A stretch of 64,000 bases of DNA. It comes from Erodium maritimum. Lineage: Eukaryota > Streptophyta > Magnoliopsida > Geraniales > Geraniaceae. The notes under the pieces are model-generated. The model saw only the letters and a list, made by a program, of their open reading frames with translations. It was not told the origin of the DNA and did no database searches. Numbering within the stretch: position 1 is the first letter of the stretch; the number at the start of each line of letters is the position of its first letter. The DNA is taken from NCBI GenBank assembly GCA_963921825.1, contig OY997589.1:22093482-22157481 (forward strand). The letters are read 5' to 3'. Of this stretch, positions 33,497 to 46,600 are shown in pieces. The position numbers and the translations under genes were made by a program.

Positions 33497-33905
33497 ATGT
33501 TTCATTTTGAAATTGTTTTTCAAAATCTCGGACCGTACGTCAATTAGGTGGGTAGAGTTAGATGGTTAAAGTCGTAGTGGTCGGTTACATAAGTTGGAAA
33601 TGTCCTACGCGTAGATTCGAGACGACAAGAGTCTCGGATGTTGAAGTGCATGTATGAGTCTTGCCTTACTCTGTGTTTAGATTAATAATGTTTCTGTATG
33701 ATTATTTGTTTTTTTTGTATTCTATCTCTTGGGGTATATCTTATATTTGAAGAGGTTAATTGTTGCATTAGGCAGAAGTAAATTTTATATTTATGTATTA
33801 ACATTGTGATGTATTTTTGCATATGACGAAGGTTTTAATGTTCCAGATACTATGTGTGGGAAGGGAATTGACGATGAGCACGTGTCACTAGGGGTTATTA
33901 GGAAG

Positions 33906-35452
33906 AGATTGTTTTTTTATAAGCGAAAATTCATTAAACCTTTGTTTTCGTAAGACAGGAGAACAAGGCAGGAGATCAACTTCATAAAGGGATCATCCCA
34001 AGACCAAAACAAGCTCAAAAGAGCAACAAGGCATACAAGCCTTAAAAACATAAAACAAAAACAAGCAAGAAAGCTTACAACGCCTCCTTGCCTATTTCTT
34101 ACCCGGGTCCAAGCAAAAAAACCGATTAGCAACCGGGACATGGATTGGAGCATTTCCTATCGGTTCAAGGTAAACCTCATCCTTTCTACCCCCGACGTCC
34201 TCCAACATAAGGCGCGGGTTGACCTGACCGAGCACCAAATAACAAGGCTTAACTGCCTTATTACCAACTTTTGAACGATAGCTCCACTCACCCGAGCTAT
34301 TTTTTTCCTACAATATCAACAGTAAAGCTTCCGAACTTGCCTCCTTTATTAGTAGAAGTCTTGACTCTTGTCTGATAAAAAAACAACTGGAAGAACAATT
34401 TTCTTTGACTGACCCTTTTTTGGGCGACCGCGTCTTTTTGGTTCACCCTCAGAAATCAGAGGTTTAGACAAAGCTTCCTTCCAAGGACTAACTGGCTGAT
34501 GAGCCGGAAAATGAACTTCCTCTGAGACAGCAACAAACATAGAGTCTTTTAGTACTTGATCCGAAAGTAGCCCAACAACCTCCACCTGTCAGATGAAAGT
34601 TGCGAACCAGACGCAGGCAGCTGCTTGGAGCACGAACCGAAGGGAACATGCCCAAGATCTCCATCCAACAACCCAACTAATCCTGCTACATGGTTGGACT
34701 TGGCAGGCCCAACATGAAGTTCATCTTCAATCAGCAACCCATCGTCACTATCAACACGATTTGAGTTTGAAGACGCGTTTGATATTGCCAAATCCCTAAA
34801 AACAAGCTCATTCGAAATCAAAAAAATGAGATTTCGAAACCTCCGCTATCCCTTGATCCATAGAAGCCACAATCTTCCCCGGATTCAACGACTCAAAAAA
34901 CCGGCGGGAAAGGTCGCTGGAGTCCGGCAAAGACGCGAGGTCTAGTTGTACCCGAAAACCATCCCAAACAATCTGAATCGCATAACTATCCTCCTGATGG
35001 ACTGAGACTGCATGGGAAATCACCATTCCTGTTTCTGAGGTCCAATTAACAAGCTTAGAACCCACATTTTGTGGTACAAACGAAACAGAGCTTATGCTCT
35101 GTTTTGCTTCCACAAACGGAAAAAACGCTGGAGCAGTGATGTTAAGAACCCTACGTCGGGAAAAGGCTACAAACAAGACATATACATTCACCTTGAATCC
35201 ATTATACGTCTCAATTGCTTGAGAAGCCATCGTCGGCAAAGAAAAATGAACGAACCCGAAAGCTTGAGCGTTACGGTTTGTCTTCTTAGGGACAGATATA
35301 GATACGATTTCTCTAAAAGAAGAGAACATACCTTTAACCCAGTCCTCCGACGAAGCATAAGGAAGATTTTGGACGTAAATATCTAAATCGCTCTCAACAA
35401 ACTGTGTTGTAGACTCACCAAATAGACGCCGACGACGATTAACCTGTAACGG
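33906..35452 (-). pseudogene. LINE remnant with RRM-type ORF1
   Basis: On the minus strand, from about 35450, a frame carries an RRM with RNP2 IYVQNLP and RNP1 AFGFVHFS, then a 120-residue segment ending near 34808. A second open piece (34349-34585) contains the AT-hook-like KRRGRPKKG. The 3' end (tttaatgaattttcgc then an A-run, 33906-33940) has the look of a plant LINE tail. RRM-type ORF1 proteins are known in plant L1 elements. Stops and frameshifts separate the pieces and no ORF2 is present. A decayed host RRM gene is the alternative, but the tail favours a LINE. Confidence 0.6.
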
Positions 35453-37110
35453 AGGCTATGTGGATTTAAAAATTCACGGCAGGGCTGGGTGTAATTAAAA
35501 ACCCATCCAGCCCGGTGAATCCATTTTGAGACAACACAATGGCCATTGCGCAAGCTAAAAGCCCAGATCGCATAACAAATCCAAACATGTATTGCGGCGT
35601 ATCCACCTCATCAGAGAAATACTGAACTGAGGTGAAGTGAAGATAACCTATATTGCAACAGATGATAACATAGCCAATCCTTTGACTAAGGCAGTGTCGC
35701 TGCCTGAACATGTTAGACATGTAAAGTCGATGGGGGACATATTGGAGTTTAGATTGGAACTAGGGCAAGTGGGAGATTGTTAGTCTTAGTGCCCGTAGTT
35801 CAATCCTAAATGTCCAAATGTATATATCATCGTTAGCAATAAAATTAAAGCGGGTTTATATTACTTATGTGTTGGAGTAATATATTAATGTGTGCTCTGA
35901 TCTATGCCCACCATGCGAATAGAACCATAGATCGAGATAGATCACACTCGATGGGTCCCTAGTCAACAAAGCTTCACTAGAAGCGACTAGTATGAAAGAT
36001 GGCTCTTTATGGCTTACGTTCTGTTAGTCATTGGAATGAGATTCCGGAGTCTGATCATAGATATCATGTGGGACATGATATTGGACGACTCGACATGAAT
36101 ATGTGCCATAGATTAAGTCATGAACATATTCATTGTCGTAGCTTGTCATGTATCCTTAGACCAAGGAGTATTTGTGATCGCTATGCAGTAAACAACTGAG
36201 TTTGACCTGAGCCTAACGTTGTCCGTAACAGGGCTTCCATAACGGTCAAGATTGGCTTGGGGAAGGATTGAATGAGTAACACGAAAGGCGGCTAAGGGAT
36301 TTATCTCTCATACTACAGTATGAGAAAGATATCGGTTCTCGGCCGCTTGATCGAGAGTTACTGAAAGAATAGCATGGTCATGCACATGATACTAGGTATC
36401 ATATAGTCATCTCACATATCAAGGAACAATGAATAATAAGGATGACGGCTCTATGCCTTATCTCAATCAAGATATCAGAGATAAAAGGATAATGACAGGG
36501 ACGACGGAAAGGTTAGAATCGACAGGGTCGATTCGTTATGCAGTGTCAGACAATACTAAAGACTCGTTAGTTGCCACTTAAATAGGATCAAGTAAAATGA
36601 GATTTTACGTTGATCTATTAATATGCATAAACCTAAGGGTCACACCGGAGGGTGAAACTCATTGACACATTTATGGAGAATGGCCAAAGGGGAGTTGTCT
36701 CGGGACATGACCAAAACTGGGTTTTAGGTCATGTGACTGTGAGTGAATAGAACTTTCCGGATCAAGACAAGGCTTGGAGTCTTGAGATTGATCGCGTCGG
36801 ATAATGCTGGACATTTCCGGTATGGAAGGCTTGAAGGCGATGAGCGAATCACGGGACCTCGTTAGAAATGGCCACAAGCCATGTTCCAAGAGGCCCATGC
36901 AACCAAGGCCCATGGAACTAATTAATCAAGTCTTGATTAATTAGTACTAAGTAAGCAAGACAAGGATTACGGTGTTGGTGATTCACCACCTAACCCCATC
37001 TTGTGTAGACATACTTTGTCCTATTTAAACCTTACTTGTCACCATACTTTTCCCATGCTTTTAGTTTGACAAGTATGGGGTTTGTTATGTTTAAGTCATC
37101 TTTATTCAAC
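35453..37110 (+). mobile_element. Ty1/copia 3' end: RNase H tail and truncated 3' LTR
   Basis: From 35453 the sequence is homologous to the minus-strand copia at 58049-58380. It encodes the end of the copia polyprotein (DDNIANPLTKAVSLPEHVRH, with stops upstream), then a purine tract gcaagtgggagat and the LTR from 35778 (TGTTAGTCTTAGTGCCCG). The LTR stops at 37110, about 350 bp short of its expected end, where the satellite array begins. It is clearly more diverged than the pair at 56362 and 62802. Confidence 0.88.
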
Positions 37111-39170
37111 ATGAATAGGTCCGACACATCTTTTACCCGTTTTGGACCGAAGCAAATATGAGCACATGCCCTTATTTGAAAACCAAATTAGGTCCAACGC
37201 GATTACTCGATTAGAATCGAAGAAACAAAGATAATATGATCCTATATAAATACCCGATTAGAACCGATGCAACACAAATCATATGCTACTATATGAATGT
37301 CTGATTTGGACCGATATAACTTCGAGCACACACTCTTAGTTAAAAACATGAATAGATCCGACACAACTTTTACCCGTTTTGGACCGATGCAAATATGAGC
37401 ACATGCTCTTATTTGAAAACCAAATTAGGTCCAACGCGATTACTCGATTAGAATCAAAGAAACAAAGATCGTATGATCCTATATGAATACCCGATTAGAA
37501 CCGATGCAACACAGGTCATAAGCACCTATTTGAATAACTGATTTGGACCGATCTAACTTCGAGTACACACTCTTAGTTCAAAACATAAATAGGACCGACA
37601 CATCTTTTACCCGTTTCGGACCGATGCAAATATGAGCACATGCTCTTATTTGAAAACCAAATTAGGTCCAACGCGATTACTCAATTAGAATCGAAGAAAC
37701 AAAGATCATATGATCCTATATGAATACCCAATTAGAATTGATGCAACACAGATCATATGCTCCTATTTAAATGTCTGATTTGGACCGATCTAACTTCGAG
37801 TACACACTCATAGTTAAAAATATGAATAGGCCGACACATCTTTTACCCGTTTTGGACCGATGCAAATATGAGCACATGCTCTTATTCGAAAACCAGATTA
37901 GGTCCAACGCGATTACTCGATTAGAATCAAAGAAACAAAGATCGTATGATCCTATATGAATACCCGATTAGAACCGATGCAACACATATCATATGCTCCT
38001 ATTTGAATAACTGATTTGGACCGATCTAACTTCGAGTACACACTCTTAGTTAAAAACATGAATAGGTCCGACACATCTTTTACCCGTTTTGGACCGATGC
38101 AAATATGAGCACATGCTCTTATTTGAAAACCAGATTAGGTCCAACGCGATTACTCGATTAGAATCAAAGAAACAAAGATCGTACGATCATATATGAATAC
38201 CCGATTAGAACCGATACAACACAGGTCATATGCTCCTATTTGAATGTCTGATTTGGACCGATCTAACTTCGAGTACACACTTAGAGTTTAAAATATGAAT
38301 ATGCTAACACATCTTTTACCCGTTTTGGACCGAAGCAAATATGAGCACATGCCCTTATTTGAAAACCAAATTAGGTCCAACGCGATTACTCGATTAGAAT
38401 CGAAAAAACAAAGATAATATGATCCTATATAAATACCCGATTAGAACCTATGCAACACAAATCATATGCTACTATATGAATGTCTGATTTGGACCGATAT
38501 AACTTCGAGCACACACTCTTAGTTAAAAACATGAATAGGTCCGACACAACTTTTACCCGTTTTGGACCGATGCAAATATGAGCACATGCTCTTATTTGAA
38601 AACCAAATTAGGTCCAACGCGATTACTCGATTAGAATCAAAGAAACAAAGATCGTATGATCCTATATGAATACCCGATTAGAACCGATGCAACACAGGTC
38701 ATAAGCACCTATTTGAATAACTGATTTGGACCGATCTAAATTCGAGTACACACTCTTAGTTCAAAACATAAATAGGTCCGACACATCTTTTACCCATTTC
38801 GGACCAATGCAAATATGAGCACATGCTCTTATTTGAAAACCAAATTAGGTCCAACGCGATTACTCAATTAGAATCGAAGAAACAAAGATCATATGATCCT
38901 ATATGAATACCCAATTAGAATTGATGCAACACAGATCATATGCTCCTATTTAAATGTCTGATTTGGACCGATCTAACTTCGAGTACACACTCATAGTTAA
39001 CAATATGAATAGGCCGACACATCTTTTACCCGTTTTGGACCGATGAAAATATGAGCACATGCTCTTATTTGAAAACCAGATTAGGTCCAACGCGATTACT
39101 CGATTAGAATCAAAGAAACAAAGATCGTATGATCCTATATGAATACCCGATTAGAACCGATGCAACACAA
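37111..39170. repeat. Higher-order repeat, five monomers (1,184 bp), two copies
   Basis: The variant series in monomers 1-5 (37111-38294) recurs in the same order from 38295. Marker changes are gaagcaaatatgagcacatg, atagatccgacacaac or its match, ataaatagg and aataggccgac. Internal offsets are the same (the fourth anchor is 711 and 710 bp from the first). The second copy loses the match after about 39,170. Confidence 0.85.
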
Positions 39171-42100
39171 ATCATAAGCTTCTATGATCCTATATGAATA
39201 CCCGATTAGAACCGATGCAACACAGATCATATGCTCCTATCTGAATGTCTGATTTTGACCGATCTAACTTCGAGTACACACTCTTAGTTAAAATCATGAA
39301 TTTGTCCGACACATATTTTATCCGTTTTGGACCGATGCAAATCTGAGCACATGTTCTTATTCAAAAACCAAATTAGGTCCAGCGCGATTACTCGATTAGA
39401 ATCGAAGAAACAAAGATCATATGATCCTATATAAATACCCGATTAGAACCGATGCAACACATATCATATGTTCCTATTTGAATATTTGATTTGGACCGAT
39501 CTAACTCCGAGTACACACTCTTAGTTAAAAACATGAATAGGTCCGACACATCTTTTACCCGTTTAGGACCGATGCTAATATGAGCACATGCTCGTATTTG
39601 AAAACAAAATTAGGTCCAACGCGATTACTCGATTAGAATCGAAGAAACATAGATCATATGATCCTATATGAATACCCGATTAGAACCTATGCAACACAGA
39701 TCATATGCTCCTATTTGAATAACTGATTTGGACCGATCTAATTTCGAGTACACACTCTTAGTTAAAAACATGAATAGGTCCGACGCATCTTTTACCCGTT
39801 TTGGACAGATGCAAATATGAGCACATGCTCTTATTTGAAAACGAAAGTAGATCCAACTCGATTACTCGATTAGAATCAAAGAAACAAAGATCGTATGATC
39901 CTATATGAATAACCGATTAGAACCGATGCAACACAAATCATATGCTTCTATGATCCTATATGAATACCCGATTAGAACCGATGCAACACAGATCATATGC
40001 TCCTATTTGGATGTCTGATTTTGACCGATCTAACTTCGAGTACAGACTCTTAGTTAAAAACCTGAATATGTCCGACACATCTTTTACCCGTTTTGGACCG
40101 ATGCAAATATGAGCACATGCTCTTATTTGAAAACCAAATTAGGTCCAGCGCGATTACTAGATTAGAATCGAAGAAACAAAGATCACATGATCCTATATGA
40201 ATACCCGATTAGAACCTATGGAACACAGATCATATGCTCCTATTTGAATAACTGATTTGGACCGATCTAACTTCGAGTACACACTCTTAGTTAAAAACAT
40301 GAATAGGTCCGACACATCTTTTACCCGTTTTTGACCGATGCAAATATGAGCACATGCTCTTATTTGAAAACCAAATTAGGTCCAACGCGATTACTCGATT
40401 AGAATCGAAGAAACAAAGATCATATGATCCTATATGAATACCCGATTAGAACCGATGCAACACATATCATATGGTCCTATTTGAATATCTGATTTGGACC
40501 GATCTAACTTCGAGTACACACTCATAGTTAAAAACATGAATAGGTCCGACACATCTTTTACCCGTTTTGGACCGATGGAAATATGAGGACATGCTCTTAT
40601 TTGAAAACCATATTAGGTCCAACGCGATTACTCGATTATAATCGAAGAAACAAAGATCACATGATCCTGTATGAATACCCGATTAGAACCGATACAACAC
40701 AAATCATATGCTCCCATTTGAATAACTGATTTGGACCGATCTAACTTCGAGTACACACTCTTAGTTAAAAACATGAATAGGTCCGACACATCTTTTACCC
40801 GTTTTGGACCGATGCAAATATGAGTACATGCTCTTTTTTGAAAACCAAATTAGGTCTAATGCGATTACTCGATTAGAATAGAAGAAACAAAGATCGTATT
40901 ATTCTATATGAATACCCTTATACGAACCGATGCATCACAAATCATATGCTCCTATTTGAACGTCTGATTTGGACCGATCTAACTTCGAGTACACACTCTT
41001 AGTTAAAAACATGAATAGGTCCGACACATCTTTTACCCGTTTTGGACCGAAGCAAATATGAGCACATGCTCTTATTTGAAAACAAAATTAGGTCCAACGC
41101 GATTACTCGATTAGAATCGAAGAAACAAAGATAATATGATCCTATATGAATACCCGATTAGAACCGATGCAACACAAATCATATGCTACTATATGAATGT
41201 CTGATTTGGACCGATATAACTTCGAGTACACACTCTTAGATAAAAACATGAATAGGTCCGACACAACTTTTACCCGTTTTGGACCGATGCAAATATGAGC
41301 ACATGCTCTTATTTGAAAACCAAATTAAGTCCAACGCGATTACTCGATTAGAATCAAAGAAACAAAGATCGTATGATCCTATATGAATACCCGATTAGAA
41401 CCGATGCAACACAAATCATAAGCTTCTATGATCCTATATGAATACCCGATTAGAACCGATGCAACACAGATCATATGCTCCTATCTGAATGTCTGATTTT
41501 GACCGATCTAACTTCGAGTACACACTCTTAGTTAAAATCATGAATTTGTCCGACACATATTTTATCCGTTTTGGACCGATGCAAATCTGAGCACATGTTC
41601 TTATTCAAAAACCAAATTAGGTCCAGCGCGATTACTCGATTAGAATCGAAGAAACAAAGATCATATGATCCTATATAAATACCCGATTAAAACCGATGCA
41701 ACACATATCATATGTTCCTATTTGAATATCTGATTTGGACCGATCTAACTCCGAGTACACACTCTTAGTTAAAAACATGAATAGGTCCGACACATCTTTT
41801 ACCCGTTTAGGGCCGATGCTAATATGAGAACATGCTCGTATTTGAAAACAAAATTAGGTCCAACGCGATTACTCGATTAGAATCGAAGAAACATAGATCA
41901 TATGATCCTATATGAATACCCGATTAGAACCTATGCAACACAGATCATATGCTCCTATTTGAATAACTGATTTGGACCGATCTAATTTCGAGTACACACT
42001 CTTAGTTAAAAACATGAATAGGTCCGACGCATCTTTTACCCGTTTTGGACAGATGCAAATATGAGCACATGCTCTTATTTGAAAACGAAAGTAGATCCAA

Positions 42101-43650
42101 CTCGATTACTCGATTAGAATCAAAGAAACAAAGATCGTATGATCCTATATGAATACCCGATTAGAACCGATGCAACACAAATCATATGCTTCTATGATCC
42201 TATATGAATACCCGATTAGAACCGATGCAACACAGATCATATGCTCCTATTTGGATGTCTGATTTTGACCGATCTAACTTCGAGTACAGACTCTTAGTTA
42301 AAAACCTGAATATGTCCGACACATCTTTTACCCGTTTTGGACCGATGCAAATATGAGCACATGCTCTTATTTGAAAACCAAATTAGGTCCAGCGCGATTA
42401 CTAGATTAGAATCGAAGAAACAAAGATCACATGATCCTATATGAATACCCGATTAGAACCTATGGAACACAGATCATATGCTCCTATTTGAATAACTGAT
42501 TTGGACCGATCTAACTTCGAGTACACACTCTTAGTTAAAAACATGAATAGGTCCGACACATCTTTTACCCGTTTTTGACCGATGCAAATATGAGCACATG
42601 CTCTTATTTGAAAACCAAATTAGGTCCAACGCGATTACTCGATTAGAATCGAAGAAACAAAGATCATATGATCCTATATGAATACCCGATTAGAACCGAT
42701 GCAACACATATTATATGGTCCTATTTGAATATCTGATTTGGACCGATCTAACTTCGAGTACACACTCATAGTTAAAAACATGAATAGGTCCGACACATCT
42801 TTTACCCGTTTTGGACCGATGGAAATATGAGGACATGCTCTTATTTGAAAACCATATTAGGTCCAACGCGATTACTCGATTATAATCGAAGAAACAAAGA
42901 TCACATGATCCTGTATGAATACCCGATTAGAACCGATACAACACAAATCATATGCTCCCATTTGAATAACTGATTAGGACCGATCTAACTTCGAGTACAC
43001 ACTCTTAGTTAAAAACATGAATAGGTCCGACACATCTTTTACCCGTTTTGGACCGATGCAAATATCAGTACATGCTCTTTTTTGAAAACCAAATTAGGTC
43101 TAATGCGATTACTCGATTAGAATAGAAGAAACAAAGATCGTATTATTCTATATGAATACCCTTATACGAACCGATGCATCACAAATCATATGCTCCTATT
43201 TGAACGTCTGATTTGGACCGATCTAACTTCGAGTACACACTCTTAGTTAAAAACATGAATAGGTCCGACACATCTTTTACCCGTTTTGGACCGAAGCAAA
43301 TATGAGCACATGCTCTTATTTGAAAACCAAATTAGGTCCAACGCGATTACTCGATTAGAATCGAAGAAACAAAGATAATATGATCCTATATGAATACCCG
43401 ATTAGAACCGATGCAACACAAATCATATGCTACTATATGAATGTCTGATTTGGACCGATATAACTTCGAGTACACACTCTTAGATAAAAACATGAATAGG
43501 TCCGACACAACTTTTACCCGTTTTGGACCGATGCAAATATGAGCACATGCTCTTATTTGAAAACCAAATTAAGTCCAACGCGATTACTCGATTAGAATCA
43601 AAGAAACAAAGATCGTATGATCCTATATGAATACCCGATTAGAACCGATG
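39170..43650. repeat. Higher-order repeat, nine monomers (2,244 bp), two tandem copies
   Basis: Anchors at 39296, 39533, 39770, 40062, 40299, 40536, 40773, 41011 and 41248 are repeated at 41540, 41777, 42014, 42306, 42543, 42780, 43017, 43255 and 43492, each shifted by 2,244 bp. Private variants recur too (atgaatttgtccgacacata, cctgaatatgtcc, cccttatacgaacc). Each copy contains two 292-bp expanded monomers. Confidence 0.9.
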
Positions 43651-46600
43651 CAACACAGGTCATAAGCACCTATTTGAATAACGGATTTGGACCGATCTAA
43701 CTTCGAGTACACACTCTTAGTTCAAAACATAAATAGGTCCGACACATATTTTACCCGTTTCGGACCGATGCAAATATGAGCACATGCTCTTATTTGAAAA
43801 CCAAATTAGGTCCAACGCGATTACTCAATTAGAATCGAAGAAACAAAGATCATATGATCCTATATGAATACCCAATTAGAATTGATGCAACACAGATCAT
43901 ATGCTCCTATTTAAATGTCTGATTTGGACCAATCTAATTTCGAGTACACACTCATAGTTAAAAATATGAATAGGCCGACACATCTTTTACCCATTTTGGA
44001 CCGATGCAAATATGAGCACATGCTCTTATTTGAAAACCAGATTAGGTCCAACGCGATTACTCGATTAGAATCAAAGAAACAAAGATCGTATGATCCTATA
44101 TGAATACCCGATTAGAACCGATGCAACACAGATCATATGCTCCTATTTGAATTTCTGATTTCGACCGATCTAACTTCGAGTACACACTCTTAGTTAAAAA
44201 CATGAATAGGTCCGACACATCTTTTACCCATTTTGGACCGATGCAAATATGAGCACATGCTCTTATTTGAAAACCAAATTAGGTCCAACGCGATTACTCA
44301 ATTAGAATCGAAGAAACAAAGATCATATGATCCTATATGAATACCCAATTAGAATTGATGCAACACAGATCATATGCTCCTATTTAAATGTCTGATTTGG
44401 ACCGATCTAACTTCGAGTACACACTCATAGTTAAAAATATGAATAGGCCGACACATCTTTTACCCGTTTTGGACCAATGCAAATATGAGCACATGCTCTT
44501 ATTTGAAAACCAGATTAGGTCCAACGCGATTACTCGATTAGAATCAAAGAAACAAAGATCGTATGATCCTATATGAATACCCGATTAGAACCGATGCAAC
44601 ACAAATCATATGCTTCTATGATCCTATATGAATACCCGATTAGAACCGATGCAACACAGATCATATGCTCCTATCTGAATGTCTGATTTTGACCGATCAA
44701 ACTTCGAGTACACACTCTTAGTTAAAATCATGAATTTGTCCGACACATCTTTTACCCGTTTTGGACCGATGCAAATCTGAGCACATGCTCTTATTCAAAA
44801 ACCAAATTAGGTCCAGCGCGATTACTCGATTAGAAGCGAAGAAACAAAGATCATATGATCCTATATAAATACCCGATTAGAACCGATGCAACACATATCA
44901 TATGTTCCTATTTGAATATCTGATTTGGACCGATCTAACTCCGAGTACACACTCTTAGTTAAAACCATGAATAGGTCTGAAACATCTTTTACCCGTTTAG
45001 GACCGTTGCTAATATGAGCACATGCTCGTATTTGAAAACAAAATTAGGTCCAACGTGATTACTCGATTAGAATCGAAGAAACATAGATCACATGATCCTA
45101 TATGAATACCCAATTAGAATCGATGCAACACAGATCATATGCACCTATTTGAATAACTGATTTGGACCGATCTAATTTCGAGTACACACTCTTAGTTAAA
45201 AACATGAATAGGTCCGACGCATCTTTTACCCGTTTTTGACCGATGCAAATATGAGCAAATGCACTTATTTGAAAACGAATTTAGATCCAACGCGATTACT
45301 CGATTCGAATCAAAGAAACAAAGATCGTATGATCCTATATGAATACCCGATTAGAACAGATGCAACACAAATCATATGCTTCTATGATCCTATATGAATA
45401 CACGATTAGAACCGATGCAACACAGATCATATGCTCCTATTTGGATGTCCGATTTTGCCGATCTAACTTCGAGTACACACTCTTAGTTAAAAACTTGAAT
45501 ATGTCCGACACATCTTTTACCCGTTTTGGACCGATGCAAATATGAGCACATGCTCTTATTTGAAAACCGAATTAGGTCCAGCGCGATTACTAGATTAGAA
45601 TCGAAGAAACAAAGATCCCATGATCCTATATGAATACCCGATTAGAAACGATGCAACACAGATCATATGCTCCTATTTGAATAACTGATTTGGACCGATC
45701 TAACTTCGAGTACACACTCTTAGTTAAAAACATGAATAGGTCCGACACATCTTTTACCCGTTTTGGACCGATGCAAATATGAGCACATGCTCTTATTTGA
45801 AAACCAAATTAGGTCCAACGCGATTACTCGATTAGAATCGAAGAAACAAGGATCACATGATCCTGTATGAATACCCGATTAGAACCGATGCAACACAGAT
45901 CATATGCTCCTATCTGAATAACTGATTTGGACCGATCTAACTTCGAGTACACACTCTTAGTTAAAAACATGAATAGGTCCGACACATCTTTTACCGGTTT
46001 TGGACCGATTTAAATATGAGGACATGCTCTTATTTGAAAACCATATTACGTCCAACGCGATTACTCGATTAGAATCGAAGAAACAAAGATCACATGATCC
46101 TGTATGAATACCCCATTAGAACCGATACAATACAAATCATATGCTCCTATTTGAATAACTGATTTGGACCGATCTAACTTCGAGTACACACTCTTAGTTA
46201 AAAACATGAATAGGTCCGACACATCTTTTACCCGTTTTGGACCGATGCAAATATGAGTACATGCTCTTTTTTGAAAACCAAATTAGGTCTAATGCGATTA
46301 CTCGATTAGAATAGAAGAAACAAAGATCGTATTATTCTATATGAATACCCTTATACGAACCGATGCATCACAAATCATATGCTCCTATTTGAATGTCTGA
46401 TTTGGATCGATTTAACTTCGAGTACACACTCTTCGTTAAAAACATGAATAGGTCCGACACATCTTTTACCCGTTTTGGACCGAAGCAAATATGAGCACAT
46501 GCTCTTATTTGAAAACCAAATTAGGTCAAACGCGATTACTCGATTTGAATCGAAGAAACAAAGATCATATGATCCTATATGAATACCCGATTAGAACCGA

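Larger units (their letters stand above)
32037..33905 (+). mobile_element. Ty3/gypsy element, 5' LTR and leader only
   Basis: A complete LTR and primer-binding site are followed by about 400 bp of untranslated leader. The sequence then changes to a minus-strand LINE remnant, so gag, pol and the 3' LTR are missing. No target duplication can be tested. Confidence 0.85.

Noticed and set aside
37771..44576. 62-residue frames repeated in the satellite (37771, 43915, 44388)
   Set aside because: They arise because a monomer and its neighbour happen to lack stops in one frame. Only a few of about 70 units are open and there is no recognisable protein.
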